Shown: in pieces, positions 1-5,550 of the stretch
Layout of the letters: each line of letters begins with the position of its first letter
Position numbering within the stretch: the stretch's first letter is position 1
From: a candidate division TA06 bacterium
GTDB taxonomy: Bacteria; Hydrothermota; DG-26; E44-bin18; JADFOU01
Length of the DNA: 12,603 nucleotides
Assembly (NCBI GenBank): GCA_022562655.1
Contig: JADFOU010000030.1
Span: forward strand, 1 to 12,603
Direction of reading: 5' to 3'
Translations under genes and position numbers: made by a program
The notes under the pieces: model-generated
Told to the model about the DNA's origin: nothing
What the model saw: only the letters and a program-made list of their open reading frames with translations
Databases searched by the model: none

Positions 1-1
1 T

Positions 2-205
2 CTTGCTGCCTGCCTGGCGCCTTGTTTCCCGGAAACAGGCGTGGATGTCTATATGGGCACCGGCGGTGGCGCCGAGGCGCTGATGAGTTCGGTGGCCATT
101 AAGTGCCTGGGCGGTGATATTTTGGTACGTTTGGCGCCGGTCGATGACGCGGAAGCGAAAAAAGCTATCGAACTTCTAGCGACACGAGGAGAGGATTCCT
201 TTGGC
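2..205 (+). pseudogene. glpX: C-terminal remnant of class II fructose-1,6-bisphosphatase
   Basis: The frame is open from the window edge. It reads GVDVYMGTGG, then AEALMSS, VAIKCLGGD and VRLAPVDDAE. In class II FBPases the matching stretch is a G-V-D-x-x-x-G-x-G-G-x-x-E segment followed by A-x-K-C-L-G-G-x-x-x-x-R-L-x-P, so this is the substrate/metal-binding core of GlpX (gluconeogenesis, cytosol). About 100 further residues are normal after that motif, including a T-G-V-T-D-G-x-L-L-x-G-V segment. I cannot find these in the same frame; another frame at 300-341 has a weak echo (T-W-V-P-G ... R-G-V-F). The same frame stays open by chance into the amidohydrolase. The upstream part lies outside the window, so it could be an intact gene end with sequencing frameshifts, but decay or a rearrangement junction is more likely. 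Recognition of the family is fairly sure; the end point is approximate. Confidence 0.6.
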
Positions 206-411
206 CTGAGTGCCAAATACGGTGATGAGATCCTTCGCTTCCTGGAAGGGGAGAACGAAATCGAGCTCTTCCTGAATCTTGAGGATTTCTTGAAGCGTCA
301 CTTGGGTCCCGGGAATTGGCCTGTCGTTCCGTGGGGTTTTCCGGGGAGGGTGGCAAGCAAGTTTCTAAGGCCCAATGCCATTCGAGAATGCCTTTCTATT
401 TTGAGCTTTGA

Positions 412-530
412 CGAGGCCATCCATTTGCGGACCCATCTGACCTTGAATGGTGACTTCCTTTCTCTCTTCCAGCGCCGATTTTATAACGGGCCAAACAATA
501 AGTGTCAGCGGCGGACTAACGATGGTTTAA
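412..530 (+). pseudogene. C-terminal remnant of a short-chain dehydrogenase/reductase, frameshifted
   Basis: Reading 450-530 gives V-T-S-F-L-S-S-S-A-D-F-I-T-G-Q-T-I-S-V-S-G-G-L-T-M-V and a TAA stop at 528-530. This is the standard C-terminal end of FabG/BadH-type NAD(P)-dependent short-chain dehydrogenases (F-L-x-S-x-x-A-x-F-I-T-G-Q-x-I-x-V-x-G-G). Just upstream, in the frame one base off, 412-450 reads R-G-H-P-F-A-D-P-S-D-L-E-W, matching the preceding P-x-x-R-x-x-x-P-E-D segment, so the frame shifts near 450. No Rossmann fold or Tyr-x-x-x-Lys site is present, so only about 39 residues survive. Its stop lies 17 bases before the amidohydrolase start, as expected if an SDR gene once headed this operon. 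Confidence 0.7.
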
Positions 531-534
531 TCGC

Positions 535-542
535 AAAGGAGG
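535..542 (+). promoter_or_regulatory. Ribosome binding site fixing the amidohydrolase start
   Basis: AAAGGAGG lies five bases before the ATG at 548. It sets the start of the amidohydrolase there, although the reading frame is open some 500 bases further upstream through the GlpX-like remnant. Confidence 0.85.
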
Positions 543-547
543 AAACG

Positions 548-1399
548 ATGGGTAACGGGATCCAAACGATCGATTTCATGTATTACGTGGCCACACCGGA
601 ATTTATCAGTCGTTGGAACGAGGCAAAAAAAGGCGAGCTCATCTGTCGCATGGAACGCGCCATCGGCGGACTGCCGCAATACGACAGCTTCGAGGCGATG
701 ATCGCAAAAATGGACGACGCCGGCGTGGACAAGGTTTTCATTACCCAGTGCAAGATGTGGTCCTACCGTAACAAGTGGATGTATATGGACACGACGGTTG
801 CGGAAGTTGCCCAATATCTGCAACGTTATCCTGACCGTTTCGTCGGTCTCGCTGGCTACAATCCATTCCGCATCAAAGAGTCGCTGCACGAGATCGAGCA
901 CAGTGTGAAGGAGCTTGGCTTCAAAGGAGTTTACATCCACATTTACGGATTTGATATTCCCCTGCACGACTCCAGGATGTATCCGCTCTATGCGAAGTGC
1001 GTCGAACTGAATATCCCCGTTTCCATGCAAGTTGGCCACGTTTTGGAAGCGATGCCCAGCGAACATGCCCGGCCCATTTACCTCGATCGCATCGCCAGCG
1101 ATTTTCCCGACCTCAAAATGATCGGTGCTCATACCGGTTGGCCGTGGGTCGAAGAGCTGATTTCCGTTTGCTACAAGTGGGACAATGTCTATTTTGGTAT
1201 CGACGCTTGGATGCCGAAGTATTTACGGCCAGAAATCATCCACTACATCAACAGCCGCATGGGTCAGGACCGTTGTCTTTGGGGAACCAACGGGCTGCCG
1301 TGGAAAGAAAGTCTGGACCAAGTCGAAGCGCTCGGACTGAAAGACGAGACGAAAAGAAAGCTTTTACGCGACAACGTCGTTCAACTTTTTGGATTGTAA
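548..1399 (+). CDS. Amidohydrolase-2 family (TIM-barrel) protein with altered metal site
   Basis: The 283-residue product starts at an ATG with a strong ribosome binding site and has the normal length for the family (PF04909: decarboxylases and hydrolases such as ACMSD and gamma-resorcylate decarboxylase, cytosolic). Recognisable parts are the first strand ending I-D-F-M-Y-Y, the segment P-D-R-F-V-G-L-A near residues 97-104, G-F-K-G-V-Y-I-H, M-Q-V-G-H, I-G-A-H-T-G-W-P-W, and L-W-G-T-N-G-L-P-W near the end. Family members usually have I-D-x-H-x-H at the first strand and G-T/S-D near the last. Here both His positions are Met/Tyr and the Asp is Asn, while the His of V-G-H and G-A-H are kept. The usual metal site is therefore mostly missing, and the reaction cannot be named. 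It probably belongs with the hydratase that starts 19 bases after its stop. Family assignment is firm; function unknown. Confidence 0.85.
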   Translation: MGNGIQTIDFMYYVATPEFISRWNEAKKGELICRMERAIGGLPQYDSFEAMIAKMDDAGVDKVFITQCKMWSYRNKWMYMDTTVAEVAQYLQRYPDRFVGLAGYNPFRIKESLHEIEHSVKELGFKGVYIHIYGFDIPLHDSRMYPLYAKCVELNIPVSMQVGHVLEAMPSEHARPIYLDRIASDFPDLKMIGAHTGWPWVEELISVCYKWDNVYFGIDAWMPKYLRPEIIHYINSRMGQDRCLWGTNGLPWKESLDQVEALGLKDETKRKLLRDNVVQLFGL

Positions 1400-1418
1400 T
1401 GAAGAAAGAAGGAGTCTT

Positions 1419-2192
1419 ATGTATCAGACGCTTCAATACGAAGAGAATCACTTTGTGGTCACCGTTCGCCTAAACCGGCCCGAGAAAAAAAATTCGCTCA
1501 ATGCACAAATGAGACACGAATTGGGACAGCTGTTTCGCGAGATCGCGGAAAAGCCACACGTTCGAGTCCTCATTATAACGGGCAACGAGGAGATCTTCTG
1601 TGCCGGAGCGGACATCAACTGGCTGAAAGAGGTGAAGAATTTTACCTATGAAGAGAGCCTGAAGGAGACCCTCGAACTGGGGAAACTGGTCCACCGCATC
1701 TACTCCCTTCCCCAACCCACCATCGCCCGGGTGAATGGAGCTGCTATTGGCGGTGGGACTGGGCTCGTCGCCGTATGTGATCTCTCCATTGCTGCAAAGA
1801 GAGCCCAGTTTAGTTTCGGTGAGGTGAAGATCGGGGTCATCCCCGCCTGTATTTCTCCCTATATCCTCCGTCGGGTAGGAGAAAAGGTCTGTCGAGAGTT
1901 TTTCCTCACCGGGGAACGGCTTACTGCAGATCGGGCATTTGAAGCGGGGTTGATCAACGAGGTGGTGGAGGAGGACCAACTGGACCAGGCTGTGGAGAGG
2001 AGGATTGAACAACTTCTCACTGGAGGTCCTAAAGCCATTGCTGCCTGCAAGAGCCTCCTTCGGGAGGTGCCGGAGATGGGTCTGGAGGAGGCGGTGACCT
2101 ATACCGCCCGCCTCTTAGCGGATTTGAGAAAAGGGGAGGAGGCACAGGAGGGGATGGCGGCGTTCTTAGAAAAGAGAAAACCTAAATGGTAA
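1419..2192 (+). CDS. Enoyl-CoA hydratase/isomerase family, methylglutaconyl-CoA hydratase-like
   Basis: This 257-residue crotonase-fold protein carries the oxyanion-hole motifs CAGAD (residues 61-65) and G-A-A-I-G-G-G (107-113). The first catalytic Glu of classical hydratases (G-G-G-x-E-L) is Gly here (G-G-G-T-G-L), while the second site is kept in F-S-F-G-E-V (Glu135). The pattern G-G-G-x-G-L-V-A-x-C-D, I-P-A-x-I-S-P-Y and R-x-F-F-L-T-G-E-R resembles LiuC-type methylglutaconyl-CoA hydratases of leucine breakdown, which hydrate 3-methylglutaconyl-CoA to HMG-CoA. That substrate is inference; other short-chain enoyl-CoAs are possible. ATG 1419 is preferred because AAGGAG (1409-1414) lies just upstream; a TTG 30 bases earlier would overlap the amidohydrolase. 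The nearby carboxylase and thiolase support an acyl-CoA role. Confidence 0.9.
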   Translation: MYQTLQYEENHFVVTVRLNRPEKKNSLNAQMRHELGQLFREIAEKPHVRVLIITGNEEIFCAGADINWLKEVKNFTYEESLKETLELGKLVHRIYSLPQPTIARVNGAAIGGGTGLVAVCDLSIAAKRAQFSFGEVKIGVIPACISPYILRRVGEKVCREFFLTGERLTADRAFEAGLINEVVEEDQLDQAVERRIEQLLTGGPKAIAACKSLLREVPEMGLEEAVTYTARLLADLRKGEEAQEGMAAFLEKRKPKW

Positions 2193-2297
2193 CCACGAGA
2201 GAGCAAATATGTAACCACCCCGCCTAAGGCGGGGTGAAAATCAGTGTAATCTCGTGGTTCCAATAAGGAAGATTGATTTTGCGTTATCTGTGGTTAC
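2190..2297. repeat. Nested inverted repeats between hydratase and thioesterase genes
   Basis: An outer 10-bp inverted repeat, AACCACGAGA (2191-2200) and TCTCGTGGTT (2250-2259), encloses a GC-rich hairpin, ACCCCGCC (2217-2224), loop TAA, GGCGGGGT (2228-2235). A further pair, GTAACCAC (2211-2218) and GTGGTTAC (2290-2297), overlaps them. The left outer arm contains part of the TAA stop codon of the hydratase gene. No T-run follows the hairpin, so a simple rho-independent terminator is not shown. The 17-base word containing the right outer arm recurs exactly at 9420-9436. Confidence 0.8.
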
Positions 2298-2306
2298 GTG
2301 GTTTCA

Positions 2307-2711
2307 ATGATTACGAATGAGATAAAAATTCGTGTAAGTTATGCGGATACAGACAAGATGGGAGTTACGTACCACTCCCGATACCTGGAGTATTTTGAGC
2401 GAGGACGAACGGAACTGCTGAGGGAGTTGGGTCTCCCTTATGCCGAAATGGAACGGGATGGGATCAGTCTTCCTGTCATCGAGGCTCATTGTAATTATCT
2501 AAAAGGAGCTCAATATGATGAATTGATTACTGTGAAATCTCTTCTCAAGGAGAAACCCACAGTGAGAATAAAAATTGAATATGAGGTGTTGGATGATTCT
2601 AAAAAAGAATTAATTGCGACCGGATATACAATTCATTCATTCGTGAATTCGAACGGCAAACCCACACGTCCCCCGAAGGAGTTCCTTAAATTAATCAGCG
2701 AATTAACTTAA
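2307..2711 (+). CDS. YbgC/4-hydroxybenzoyl-CoA thioesterase-type acyl-CoA thioesterase
   Basis: The 134-residue product is a single hotdog domain, the usual length of the family, which hydrolyses acyl-CoA to free acid and CoA in the cytosol. The N-terminal signature is clear: S-Y-A-D-T-D-K-M-G-V-T-Y-H-S-R-Y-L-E-Y-F-E-R-G-R-T-E. Asp16 and His23 match the catalytic Asp18 and His25 positions of E. coli YbgC. I chose ATG 2307; a GTG nine bases upstream is in frame. Neither has a visible Shine-Dalgarno sequence, because the bases before it are repeat words (GTGGTTACGTGGTTTCA). The last codons (AATCAGCGAATTAAC) resemble the AATCAGCGGATTAA repeat word that follows the gene, so the extreme C-terminus may derive from a repeat. 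Substrate not deducible. Confidence 0.88.
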   Translation: MITNEIKIRVSYADTDKMGVTYHSRYLEYFERGRTELLRELGLPYAEMERDGISLPVIEAHCNYLKGAQYDELITVKSLLKEKPTVRIKIEYEVLDDSKKELIATGYTIHSFVNSNGKPTRPPKEFLKLISELT

Positions 2712-2712
2712 A

Positions 2713-2935
2713 TGTGTCAGCGGATTAAGCGGATTAACCAGATTGAGCGGAGAGTCAAAAGACGGATAAATACTTCAATAAATAAATTCGGTGAAAAAAT
2801 CCATCAATTAAATTGAATTAATCATAAGAATAATCCGAGAAATCCGCTGAATCCGCTGATTACCTGTTGAATCTGTTAAAAATTCGTTGAATCCGCTGAT
2901 TATATGTAAATCCGCTAAATCCGCTGAATCCGCTG
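2713..2935. repeat. AATCCGCT repeat array with inverted left arm, running into a start codon
   Basis: The right half holds six copies of AATCCGCT, starting at 2841, 2850, 2890, 2909, 2918 and 2927, often spaced nine bases apart. The left half has the opposite strand word twice (AGCGGATTAAGCGGATTAA, 2719-2737), so the two sides could pair. The last copy is followed directly by G and the ATG of the carboxylase gene at 2936; elsewhere the word is followed by GATT. No Shine-Dalgarno sequence is visible. The middle (2750-2830) is AT-rich with nothing else recognised. Confidence 0.85.
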
Positions 2936-4495
2936 ATGAAAAAGATTCTCATTGCCAATCGAGGGGAAATTGCCTGCCGGGTGATCCGTGCATGTCGGGA
3001 ACTGGACATCGGAACAGTAGCAGTCTACTCTGAAGTAGACCGTAAAAGTCTTCATGTCCAAATGGCGGATGAGGCAATCCTGATTGGACCTCCACCCCCC
3101 TTGGAGAGTTATTTGAATATTGATGCGCTCCTCGCAGCCGCGAAACAATCCAAAACCGATGCCATCCATCCCGGGTATGGTTTCTTAGCTGAAAATCCCG
3201 AGTTTGCCCGAAGATGCGAAGAGGAAGGAATCACGTTTATCGGTCCTTCCTCTAAAACCCTGAGTCTTGTGGGGGACAAAATCAAGGCGAGGGAGACAAT
3301 GGAGAAAGCTGGGGTGCCCATAATCCCAGGTTCAAAATTCGATATTCGAAATTCCCTGGCCGAGGGTCGGGCAGGGAAGACGGGCTTGGCGAAATTCGGA
3401 GTGAATCTGGAGTCTGAAGGAGAGAAAATTGGCTATCCCCTCATCATTAAAGCAGCTCTGGGGGGAGGAGGAAAAGGGATGCGGATCGTCCGATCTGAAA
3501 AGGAGATGGAAAAGGCTGTTGAGGCCGGAAGAAGAGAGGCGAAATCTGCCTTTGGAGATGAGACCATCTATCTGGAGAAATATCTTTCAAGTCCAAGGCA
3601 CATCGAGTTCCAGATCTTAGCGGATGGGAAAGGGAATGTGGTTCATCTCTTTGAAAGGGAGTGCTCCATCCAAAGGAGGCATCAAAAAATCGTGGAGGAA
3701 ACCCCCTCAACAGCTCTCTCTCCCGAACTCCGAAGCCGCATGGGAGAAGTAGCTTTGGAAGTGGCAAAGGCTTCTCACTATACCAACGCAGGCACTGTGG
3801 AGTTTCTATTGGACCCCAACGGAAATTTCTACTTCCTTGAGGTGAACGCCAGAATCCAGGTAGAGCACCCCATCACCGAGTTGACTACCGGGGTAGACTT
3901 GGTCAAGGAGCAGATCCGGATTGCAAGGGGAGAGTCCCTCTCCAAGAGACAGGAAGACCTTCATCAGCGAGGTCATGCCATTGAATGTAGAATCTACGCC
4001 GAGGATCCAAAGCAAGGTTTCCTCCCTTCACCCGGACAAATCCTCTTTTTGAAAGAACCCTCAGGACCTGGAATCCGACATGATAGTGGGATATTTTCTG
4101 GATGGGAAGTGACCCCCGACTATGACCCCATCCTCTCGAAACTCATCACCTGGGGAGAGACCCGGGAGGTCGCCCGGAAGAGAATGATTGCTGCCCTCAA
4201 TGATCTCACCATACTGGGCATTGAGACCACCGTTGACTTTCTCAAAGGGGTGATGAACCACCCCGAATTCATTCAAGGAAGAACGACGACGGATTTTATT
4301 GATAGACATATGAAAGATTGGAATGGGGAGGAATCCGATTCGGATCTCCAGCAGGCTTTGATCGCGGGTGCTATCTTTTCGTACATGAAAAGTGGAAAGG
4401 GGAAACTCCGAATTCCGCACTCCGCACTCCGCACTCCACACCTCTCCCCTTGGCTTACTGTGGGGAAGTGGGAGTTGGGCAGTCGATCCTCTTGA
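2936..4495 (+). CDS. Biotin carboxylase part of an acyl-CoA carboxylase alpha subunit (split gene)
   Basis: The 519-residue product carboxylates biotin on the carrier protein using ATP and bicarbonate. It opens with the N-terminal biotin carboxylase domain (M-K-K-I-L-I-A-N-R-G-E-I-A), followed by H-P-G-Y-G-F-L-A-E-N (residues 78-87), the ATP-grasp glycine loop G-G-G-G-K-G-M (176-182), E-C-S-I-Q-R-R-H-Q-K (242-251) and the catalytic segment E-V-N-A-R-I-Q-V-E-H-P (302-312). After the C-terminal domain ends near residue 460, a further 60 residues resemble the beginning of the BT domain of fused propionyl-/methylcrotonyl-CoA carboxylase alpha subunits: a helix (A-L-I-A-G-A-I-F-S-Y) and S-P-W-L-T-V-G-K-W-E-L-G (504-515). 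Two oddities lie inside it: about 14 extra residues after P-G-S-K (134) and a heptanucleotide repeat (residues 493-502). The carrier half follows only after a methyltransferase gene. The acyl substrate (acetyl, propionyl, methylcrotonyl) cannot be fixed without the beta subunit. Confidence 0.93.
   Translation: MKKILIANRGEIACRVIRACRELDIGTVAVYSEVDRKSLHVQMADEAILIGPPPPLESYLNIDALLAAAKQSKTDAIHPGYGFLAENPEFARRCEEEGITFIGPSSKTLSLVGDKIKARETMEKAGVPIIPGSKFDIRNSLAEGRAGKTGLAKFGVNLESEGEKIGYPLIIKAALGGGGKGMRIVRSEKEMEKAVEAGRREAKSAFGDETIYLEKYLSSPRHIEFQILADGKGNVVHLFERECSIQRRHQKIVEETPSTALSPELRSRMGEVALEVAKASHYTNAGTVEFLLDPNGNFYFLEVNARIQVEHPITELTTGVDLVKEQIRIARGESLSKRQEDLHQRGHAIECRIYAEDPKQGFLPSPGQILFLKEPSGPGIRHDSGIFSGWEVTPDYDPILSKLITWGETREVARKRMIAALNDLTILGIETTVDFLKGVMNHPEFIQGRTTTDFIDRHMKDWNGEESDSDLQQALIAGAIFSYMKSGKGKLRIPHSALRTPHLSPWLTVGKWELGSRSS
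3338..3421 (+). other. Extra segment inside the biotin carboxylase domain
   Basis: Between P-G-S-K and I-G-Y-P-L-I-I-K-A-A, 30 residues are present where E. coli AccC has about 16. The extra part is encoded partly by AT-rich low-complexity DNA (ATTCGATATTCGAAATTC), which looks like the intergenic repeat words of this genome (compare the ATTCGAA-type palindrome at 9913-9934). It falls at the entry to the ATP-grasp B-domain, probably in a surface loop, and the frame is kept. Origin from an inserted repeat is inference. Confidence 0.55.
4412..4441 (+). repeat. In-gene heptanucleotide repeat (CCGCACT), copy 1
   Basis: ATT is followed by three full CCGCACT units and the start of a fourth. The first 26 bases (4412-4437) are identical to 5733-5758. 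Within the carboxylase gene it encodes I-P-H-S-A-L-R-T-P-H, between the BT-domain helix and the S-P-W motif, in a place where family members have a variable loop. Confidence 0.9.
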
Positions 4496-4569
4496 GTTGA
4501 TTATTCACAAGTTGAGAAAATTTAAGGATTCCTTCTACTCCTTGGTTTTTCAAAGGATTGAATAAAATC

Positions 4570-5550
4570 ATGAACGCGATAGCTCAACTTCTTATTCATT
4601 CAATTCAACATTCTGTTTCAAACCTAAATAAAGGGGGTTATTTAAATAAAATATTACTGACACTCAAATTTATTATTCGGAAATTAATGCTGAAGTTCAG
4701 AAATCCCCTAATAAAACACAAGGTAGGAAAATATGAAATTTTTTTCCCTCTTTCTCATAACCTTCCGATAGACAGCATTATTAATCCAATCTATTCGACT
4801 AATATTGCTAGAATCGCCAGCTTGGCAAATGAGAAATTCCAGAATTTTACATTTATTGATATTGGTGCTAATGTAGGTGATACGCTGGCATTATTAAGAA
4901 GCGTCGCGGAATTTCCGGTCCTTTGCATCGAGGGGGATGAAGAGTATTATTCTATACTAACTAAAAATGTTAAGCGTTTTCATGAAGTTATAGCTATGCA
5001 TGCTTTAATTGGAGAAAGAGATCAAGATATTCATGGTATCATGATTCCAAACTACAGTGGATCAAAGCAGGTTCTTTTATTAAAGAACTCAAGAAATTTA
5101 TTAAAATTCGAAAATCTCGTGAGTATATTAGAAAAATTTCCCGATTTTTTAAAATCAAAGATGATTAAAATTGATACAGATGGGTACGATTGTAAGATAA
5201 TTCGGGGAAGTTTAAAATGGTTAGAGAAGGTTAAACCAATAATATTCTTTGAATACGCTCCGCCTTATTTAGCGGAACAATCAGACGACGGAATATCTAT
5301 ATTCAGTTTTCTTAATGAGATAGAATATAAGTTTATGTTACTATATGCAAGTAATGGTGATTTTATGTTTTCATCTACATTAGATAATCAAGTATTTATC
5401 GAAGAATTACATTCTTATTTTTCAGGTCCTAAAACGAGAATGTGTGGAGATATCTGTGTATTTCAATCTGAGGATGATGATTTATTTGAAGTATGCCGAC
5501 GAAATGAATTGAATTATTTCAAGAATTATAGACAACAAAATGGAATTTGA
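4570..5550 (+). CDS. FkbM-type SAM-dependent methyltransferase, AT-rich insert
   Basis: The 326-residue protein has the FkbM methyltransferase layout: SAM-binding motif F-I-D-I-G-A-N-V-G-D-T (95-105), acidic motif C-I-E-G-D-E-E-Y-Y (119-127), K-I-D-T-D-G-Y-D-C-K-I-I-R-G (200-213) and F-F-E-Y-A-P (226-231). The family methylates hydroxyls on sugars, polyketides and surface glycans; the substrate here is unknown. ATG 4570 follows AAAGGA (4552-4557); a TTG at 4558 sits directly against that site and is less likely. Base use differs strongly from the neighbours: 5041-5100 has 18 G/C in 60, against 30 in 60 at 6721-6780, with many A/T-ending codons. It lies between the two parts of the carboxylase alpha subunit, and its last 11 bases overlap the start of the carrier part. 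Foreign origin is strongly suggested; a role in the carboxylase is not. Confidence 0.85.
   Translation: MNAIAQLLIHSIQHSVSNLNKGGYLNKILLTLKFIIRKLMLKFRNPLIKHKVGKYEIFFPLSHNLPIDSIINPIYSTNIARIASLANEKFQNFTFIDIGANVGDTLALLRSVAEFPVLCIEGDEEYYSILTKNVKRFHEVIAMHALIGERDQDIHGIMIPNYSGSKQVLLLKNSRNLLKFENLVSILEKFPDFLKSKMIKIDTDGYDCKIIRGSLKWLEKVKPIIFFEYAPPYLAEQSDDGISIFSFLNEIEYKFMLLYASNGDFMFSSTLDNQVFIEELHSYFSGPKTRMCGDICVFQSEDDDLFEVCRRNELNYFKNYRQQNGI

Noticed and set aside
527..1132. 201-residue open frame on the minus strand
   Set aside because: It is a shadow of the amidohydrolase gene; no family motif seen.
41..1399. One long frame that would make a 452-residue fusion of a GlpX-like piece and the amidohydrolase
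   Set aside because: A strong ribosome binding site and ATG at 548, a dehydrogenase remnant in another frame at 412-530, and the normal family length from 548 all favour a separate amidohydrolase gene.
1389..1418. TTG start adding ten residues to the hydratase
   Set aside because: It would overlap the amidohydrolase end and lacks a ribosome binding site; ATG 1419 has one.
997..1473. 158-residue open frame on the plus strand in another phase
   Set aside because: It overlaps the amidohydrolase and hydratase genes, and its Arg/Ser/Pro-rich composition is typical of an out-of-frame translation.
2217..2235. Rho-independent terminator after the hydratase gene
   Set aside because: The hairpin is strong but is followed by GAAAATCAG, not a T-run.
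2841..2935. CRISPR-like array
   Set aside because: The repeat unit is only 8-9 bases with no spacers of constant size, and no cas genes are nearby.
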